Assembly (NCBI GenBank): GCA_001599295.1
Contig: BCGN01000003.1
Span: 1,651,148 to 1,715,147 of the forward strand
DNA length: 64,000 nucleotides
Source of the DNA: Sporopachydermia quercuum
Lineage: Eukaryota > Ascomycota > Sporopachydermiomycetes > Sporopachydermiales > Sporopachydermiaceae
Direction of reading: 5' to 3'
Both the position numbers and the translations under genes were made by a program. Each line of letters opens with the position of its first letter. Position 1 is the first letter of the stretch. Below the pieces are notes generated by a model. That model was not told where the DNA came from, ran no database searches, and saw only the letters and a list, made by a program, of their open reading frames with translations. Positions 58,927-64,000 of the stretch are shown here, piece by piece.

Positions 58927-60298
58927 GCAGAGCGTCGAGTTGACCTGGTTGAAAGTGAAAGTGAAAGTGAAATATGACATTGTATTGATTAAGATAGTAG
59001 TAGGATTAGCAATAGTAATTGTAGTAACAGTAATAGATACTATTAGTACGGGCATCACACTGTAGGACTATTGGCAATAGGATAACAGTATCACTGATAG
59101 AATCAGTATTAGCGCCAAAAAGGCATTCAACTTTAAACACATTTTCAATCTCAATTCATCAATTAAGCACATTTCGGCTCAGTTCAGCTCAATTCATGCC
59201 AATCCAGGACATTTTAAGCCATTGATAATATCTTCCCCAGAATTACCTAATCATTTATTTAATCAGCACCACAATAAATATCGGATTATATGCTTGGCAT
59301 GCAAGGCAATTGTTGTTACCACCAAGCTCAACCCTCACAACATACTACAGATTGAAATGAAAGCGGAGAGTTGGCTTATAGTTAAATTTAAAAGTCTAGT
59401 AACTAATCCAGTAGCGGTTTACTTCCAAATCTCCTTTTCTTTCTTCTAATAGCAGTTCCTGCGGTATGTACATACCTACCTGGACAAAATATGCAGATGT
59501 GATAGATATTTCTCATTTCACATATTCTCCGTAATTATAGCACGTGACCGATAGAGCATATATTACCCATTTCAGTTTAAATTTCGGGGGGATTCCTGAA
59601 GATATTATGCCTTTTTTCTACCAGTCGAATGACTATTTCACCTTCTTATCTACTTGATAATAGGATGGTTTACAGCTTTTTTTGTCTATAGTTAATAGGA
59701 CAGTCTTTGTTCAAATTGTACTAGTGGAAATGAATAATTGGTCATGTTCCAGATTTTCTCACAGCTTGTAGTGTTCAGATCAAAGGAAGAGAGGAATCTC
59801 TTTCTATGTCAACGATTCTTTAAGAGCCACCAAATGCAAACCAATGCAATATAACAGTGACTAACCAACTGTTACTTCAGCCAGAACATCAGAACCTGAA
59901 AGGATCATAGACAGCTAACCCAACCAAAAACCTAATCCGGAGGAAGAAAGAGATGCCTATCCAATGAGCTATCGTTAGGTTGCTTCTTCGATTGATAGAA
60001 AACGCTTTAGTATGTATCTATCAATTGGAGAAAGCACGCTAACACGTTTGGCCCAACAAGTGGTATAATGAGCTAATATTCAATGGTGCACTGCATATAC
60101 CATAAACTACTGCACAGCTAGTAGAGCAACACTAATTCATCATCTCAATAGTTCCCTCAGCAGAAATCAGTAGAAGAAATATAGCCTTCCAACCATGTAG
60201 AATAGCTATCATAATATATCATGAACAGAACAACACCAAAACAAGCATTTAAACAATCCGGTGTAATTGGCCCTCCAAATACTTAAAATCTATCGAAG
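58927..60298. other. 1.4-kb interval between convergent genes
   Basis: Between the 3' ends of CDC14 and the GH5 gene. It contains CACGTG at 59541 and imperfect CAGTTCAGCTCAATTC repeats near 59170. The ORF at 59222-59449 is not protein-like. Confidence 0.5.
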
Positions 60299-61807
60299 CT
60301 ACGCAAATGCAACTCTTTCATATTCCTGTAAACCCTTTAAAAATCCATGCTCCCATTCCCAGACTCTTTCTGAATCTCCTCTGGCTATCAAATGCTCGGA
60401 TTTCCTGCTTTTAATCCAAGCTACTTTCCTACCAAGTTTACTCCCATTAAACCTATTGAAACCATCGCCATCAAACCATCCATTAACAAACCCATCACGG
60501 AACCTCCAATGGTCTCCGAGAAGACCCTGGGCGTCGAAATAGCTGCAATGGCCGTTATAACTCGCCTCTAAACACTGCTGGAAGTCCCGTTGGCCAGGAA
60601 TTCGTTTGCTCGCCGTTGGCCTAGGAATCAGTGCCCCAGCTTGAACCATAGGCACGAAACCCCAGGCCCCGCCATGGAAGTTATGGTACTTGAAACTCCA
60701 GAAGAAGTAGCCAAAATCAGCTTTCTGGTTGAAAATACTCGTCTGAGCCTGGCCGTACTGGATTTCCTTCGCTGAGCGTTGATTTGATGGTAATTTGCTC
60801 CATGAAAGCTCGTCCATGACGCAAGAGAATTCGCCTATCATTATATCCGCAGGAGAAGAAATCTCGTTGAGCACCGAGTGGCTCAATTCCGAGATAATCG
60901 TATCAGGAGCTTTGTTTCTGTCTTCAGGAGCAAAACAGCGGTATACGTGATGATCTATAACCATTCCTGCTGAGGCTGTAGAATTATTACTGTTACTGTT
61001 ACTGCTAGTGCGCATACTACTACTTGCCATGCGAAACTCTTCAGTATTCAACCATTGAACAAAGGAATCTGTCCACCAACCATCGGAAATAATAATAGGA
61101 ATCGTGGCATCAATAGCACGTATAGATTTAGCAGCCCGAGAATAATAATCCTTCTGAGGTATTGCATGCTCGTTGAATTCACTCTCATTGATTATTTGTA
61201 TACCAGTGAAGTTTTCATAAGGCTGGAGATCAGCCACAATGAACCGCGCCACATCAATAGCTATATTTATATACTGTGGCGTTGTCCAAAATTCGACTTT
61301 GCCGTCCGCTTTTCCGCTGTGGTCGTCTTTATTGGCTCCTCCTGGTAACCCATGCAGATCTATTATAACTCCTATCTGATGGTTAAGTGCCTGCTGGACA
61401 TACGATTTAACTATGGACCAAGCGTTTAGATAAACAGGAGCAACGTTGTTAAAGGGTGTATTTGCAGCAAATTGTCCTCCATTAACCGTCCAATATCCAA
61501 CGGGAATCCGGACTGAAGTAACCCCTACTTGGCTTAGCCATTGCCAGTCTTCTGGAGCCATGAAGGAACTCCAATAGGTCTCCATCTTAGTTCTGGTAGC
61601 TTCTAACCCGAAATGTGCTACCTGCGCCGTTATAGCTTCCAGTTCACCAAGGGTGTTGTTGATAAAGAAATCGCCGGCCATGTGCCTTTCTAGAACGAAA
61701 ACTGAGCCAATGTTAACGCCGAAATTTGTTCTGTTGCGGTAGATGGCTTTTCTTGTAGGGGCCTGTCCCGGGGGAGCTGCTGGTCCTGCCTCTGGTAGCG
61801 ATGACAT
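60299..61807 (-). CDS. GH5 glucanase-like protein, YBR056W orthologue
   Basis: A 502-residue member of the intracellular GH5 family represented by S. cerevisiae YBR056W (501 residues), similar to exo-1,3-beta-glucanases but without a signal peptide. Shared blocks: NFGVNIGSVFVLE (S. cerevisiae NYGVNLGALFVLE), VRIPVGYW, IDLHGLPGGANKDDHSG, IIISDGWW, HHVYRCF and the C-terminal WEWEHGFLKGLQEY. The GH5 acid/base Glu sits in IINESEF (Glu208) and the nucleophile in IGEFS (Glu326), so it is probably catalytically able. A Ser/Asn-rich insert (about residues 259-280), absent in YBR056W, precedes the HHVYRCF strand. The in vivo substrate is unknown. Confidence 0.93.
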   Translation of the reverse strand: MSSLPEAGPAAPPGQAPTRKAIYRNRTNFGVNIGSVFVLERHMAGDFFINNTLGELEAITAQVAHFGLEATRTKMETYWSSFMAPEDWQWLSQVGVTSVRIPVGYWTVNGGQFAANTPFNNVAPVYLNAWSIVKSYVQQALNHQIGVIIDLHGLPGGANKDDHSGKADGKVEFWTTPQYINIAIDVARFIVADLQPYENFTGIQIINESEFNEHAIPQKDYYSRAAKSIRAIDATIPIIISDGWWTDSFVQWLNTEEFRMASSSMRTSSNSNSNNSTASAGMVIDHHVYRCFAPEDRNKAPDTIISELSHSVLNEISSPADIMIGEFSCVMDELSWSKLPSNQRSAKEIQYGQAQTSIFNQKADFGYFFWSFKYHNFHGGAWGFVPMVQAGALIPRPTASKRIPGQRDFQQCLEASYNGHCSYFDAQGLLGDHWRFRDGFVNGWFDGDGFNRFNGSKLGRKVAWIKSRKSEHLIARGDSERVWEWEHGFLKGLQEYERVAFA

Positions 61808-62656
61808 CTGCAGGTAGTTTGCCGAGTTCAGAAAGGTTAGACTTTGATAGCAATGAATATAAAGCTGAAGTCAACAAAACTATGGATCTGCGAGAACGAA
61901 ATGCGTTGATGTGGTAGAGAAAATGGTATGGGATGGGAAGCTTGGCTTAGATGAAGGCCATCATGAGGGCTAAATGTGAAGACTATGCACAGCCTGACAC
62001 GCAATCAATTAGTAAAATGTGCTTTCAGGCCACTCTATGGTTAGAATACCAAGAAATAATTATGATTAGTAGTTACAAGCCTTGGAAATCATGGATAGTT
62101 AGCTGGTATAGAGATAATGATGGTAATCAATTGATAATTAGTCGATCTGATAAGAGAAAAGGATGAGGGGAAGGGATGGAGAATTACAAAATATGTGATG
62201 AGGTGATCATTAAATAAGAAGAGAAAGGAGCATTACAAGAGCAGTTGACTTAGGAATCAGAAATTAAGAGAATTTACTTGAATATAAGAAGTGGAAGTCA
62301 GTTATTTGAAAATACACTTTATCAGTAGATAACTTACTACGTAGATATCAGTTTCAAATAGTAAAGCTGAGATACCGTCTGTGATCTAACCATCGAAATA
62401 AAGAGTCATACTACTACGATAGGTAATTCTGATTTAAGAGTCGTAATTACTGAAACTAGCTAGCAATAACCAGAAGCCCAGAGAGTGATAGTAGACATAT
62501 GATACACTTGATTCAGAAGGGACTAATGACAAAAAAAATCAACACAAATATCCGATTCGAATTTGAATGTACTTCAACAACTCTCAAGCATATAACAAAA
62601 ATCAGAAATGCAGCCGGAAACAACATTCAAAAAATAAAAAAAATAAAAAAATCAAG
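61808..62656. other. Intergenic region upstream of the GH5 gene
   Basis: No gene seen. The T-rich run just beyond the tRNA 3' end (A-runs on the plus strand at 62636-62651) is the likely Pol III terminator. Confidence 0.5.
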
Positions 62657-62750
62657 CACCCACGGTGGGAGTCGAACCCACAATCTTCAGATTGCATTCC
62701 AAAGAAACTTCGTTAGAAGTCTGACGCGTTAACCATTACGCTACGCGGGC
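62657..62750 (-). tRNA. tRNA-Arg (UCU) with a 21-nt intron
   Basis: The minus strand folds into a full cloverleaf: acceptor GCCCGCG pairing with CGTGGGT (two G-U pairs), D stem GCGT/ACGC, anticodon stem TCAGA/TCTGA with loop CTTCTAA, variable loop AGATT, and T arm GTGGG-TTCGACT-CCCAC, then discriminator G. The anticodon TCT is at 62715-62717. A 21-nt intron (62693-62713) sits one base 3' of the anticodon, the canonical position. The mature length is 73 nt without CCA. A run of T residues follows within a few bases of the 3' end. Confidence 0.95.
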
Positions 62751-63282
62751 TTGTTGAAATTGTTTTGAGAGAGTACACAATTGAATTGAAACAATAGTTC
62801 CTTCTACATCTGATCTATTATATCTTAGTTTCCCTGGTTAATAACATGAGATAAGCATTCAGATGCTTATACTCAACTAAGTAAAGAATCATCGAACTGG
62901 TATTGATATATCTTTATAGAAATTATGCCTATATCTCATGATGAGTCCATACGCCATGCACCATACCTCTCATACACTTATGACTTAGTATCATCCATCA
63001 TTCATACATTAATAAACTAACAATTACAGAACCCAGCTGAGTCCGACATCCTGGTACCAGGTAAAAGGGGAATTTTGGTTTGTGGATACTCAGGTACTAA
63101 GGGAGAGGCAAACTTGGAGCTCTTTACTTACTTACTTATAAACCAATAAACTACATTAATCCCTATTTATTTGCTCTATGAACCTGCAGTGTTCTTAAAA
63201 AACAAGTACACCGACCGTACCTATGTCAAACATTTCAGCTCTACTGAAAGCAAAGAAAAGAAACTGAATCTCTTTGCCTCAA
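62751..63282. other. Intergenic region between dioxygenase 3' end and tRNA
   Basis: No gene or repeat recognised. Confidence 0.5.
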
Positions 63283-64000
63283 TTAATCCTTAGCAAGGAA
63301 AGGTTTCTCACCAAGAGGAGTCAATCGGAAGGCATGTCTGCGTTCAGGAGTGACCCAATCAAACAAGGCTGAGTGAAGTGTCTTTCTGTTGTCCCAGGCA
63401 ACAATAGTGCCCGGCTCCCATTTAGCTCTGGCCTGGAAATCTAGACCTTTGGCAATATGGTCAAATAAGAAGTTGAGAACCCAGTCAGACTCTTCTTTTT
63501 TAAGCTGGGGAATTCTTTTCGCATAACCATGGTTGACAAATAGTGCCTTTTCACCAGTTACTGGATGAGTTCGAACAATTGGATGTTCATTGAGAGAAAG
63601 GGACCTCTTGATTCCATTTCCTCCAAACCTTTTGAAGGTGTCTTCTCCCTGGTCCAGACCAGAGTGAATAACAGTTATACTTTCCAGAAATTTCTGCAAA
63701 GCAGGTGATAAACGGTTGTATGCCTCAACCGTGTTGGCAAATATGGTATCACCACCACTTTCAGGAAGCTGAAGAATAGCTAGAAAAGAAAGAGCTGCCG
63801 GTTGCCTTTCGAACGAAATATCACTGTGCCATCCTACTGAGCTCAATTGATTCTTACGGATTTGTTCCCCCATATCATGTCCCTTCGCCCGATATGCAAC
63901 GTGGATTTCAGGGTATCCTTTAGGTGATCCTGACACAGGATGAACATGGAGCGGTCCGAAGTATCTGCCGAATTCAACAATTTCATCCAGTGGCTTGTCC
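63283..64000 (-). CDS. TauD/TfdA-type Fe(II)/2-oxoglutarate dioxygenase, partial
   Basis: An alpha-ketoglutarate-dependent dioxygenase of the sulfonate/taurine type (S. cerevisiae Jlp1/YLL057C group). The N terminus lies beyond the window edge: the frame is open to 64000 and reads DKPLDEIVEFGRYFGPLHVH before the GTG at 63936. The iron ligands His and Asp are in GWHSDISFE; the distal His is probably that of TLHSALFDW, and the 2-oxoglutarate-binding Arg that of RRHAFRLTPLGE. ESGGDTIFANTVEAYNRLS and RTHPVTGEKALFVN are typical family blocks. It ends FLAKD. About 238 residues are visible. The exact substrate (sulfonate, taurine or other) cannot be told. Confidence 0.92.
   Translation of the reverse strand, partial: DKPLDEIVEFGRYFGPLHVHPVSGSPKGYPEIHVAYRAKGHDMGEQIRKNQLSSVGWHSDISFERQPAALSFLAILQLPESGGDTIFANTVEAYNRLSPALQKFLESITVIHSGLDQGEDTFKRFGGNGIKRSLSLNEHPIVRTHPVTGEKALFVNHGYAKRIPQLKKEESDWVLNFLFDHIAKGLDFQARAKWEPGTIVAWDNRKTLHSALFDWVTPERRHAFRLTPLGEKPFLAKD

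Noticed and set aside
1-64000. CRISPR arrays, bacterial operons, intact transposons or biosynthetic clusters
   Set aside because: The window is eukaryotic nuclear DNA; no regularly spaced repeats, transposase genes or clustered pathway genes were seen.

Overview
This is nuclear DNA of an ascomycete yeast (Saccharomycotina). It is AT-rich, its protein genes are yeast orthologues, and its spliceosomal introns carry GTAAGT/GTATGT donors and CTAAC branch points. CTG is read as leucine: it encodes the Leu inside the Cdc14 active-site loop (57739-57741) and a conserved Leu in Trm7, so the CUG-Ser and CUG-Ala clades are unlikely. The genome keeps eIF3h, which S. cerevisiae has lost. At least eight of the seventeen firmly assigned protein genes carry introns, all near the 5' end, and the gene-free stretches are long. 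Together this suggests a lineage that split off before the Saccharomycetaceae; that placement is inference. Ten isolated N bases mark a draft assembly.

Layout. 0.7-5.6 kb: a Bsc6-like MFS transporter, HIS3 and an LPL1-type lipase whose start lies in a 32-nt first exon. 7.8-21.3 kb: the densest block, with ECM2/SLT11, a RING-H2 gene (YBR062C type), RSM10, TRM7, KRS1, eIF3h and DET1. Most of these genes sit on two S. cerevisiae regions (YBR056W-YBR065C and YDR037W-YDR051C) and interleave here in conserved relative order. 22.8-24.0 kb: a low-complexity fungal protein of unknown role. 29.5-38.5 kb: a SUN-family wall gene (SIM1 type) downstream of KGD1 on the same strand, as in S. cerevisiae. 42.0-48.9 kb: a coiled-coil protein, ribosomal stalk protein P1, MAM33 and a B-type cyclin. 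52.7-53.8 kb: an acidic, His-rich protein. 56.2-58.9 kb: CDC14. 60.3-61.8 kb: a YBR056W-type GH5 protein. 62.7 kb: an intron-bearing tRNA-Arg(UCU). From 63.3 kb to the edge: a TauD/JLP1-type dioxygenase, cut by the window.

The genes are mostly housekeeping: translation (KRS1, TRM7, eIF3h, P1, RSM10, tRNA-Arg), mitochondrial metabolism (KGD1, MAM33), splicing (ECM2) and mitosis (B cyclin, and CDC14, which opposes it). Nine splice junction pairs were placed by eye from donor, branch point, reading frame and family alignment; they correct the starts of LPL1, the RING gene, TRM7, eIF3h, DET1, KGD1, P1 and CDC14.

I see no defence island, biosynthetic cluster or intact mobile element. The most open items are a stretch at 51.4-52.7 kb with coding-like fragments on the minus strand, a small coding-like ORF inside the CDC14 intron, a possible very short spliced gene at 43.5 kb, and several 3.5-5.4 kb intervals without genes.
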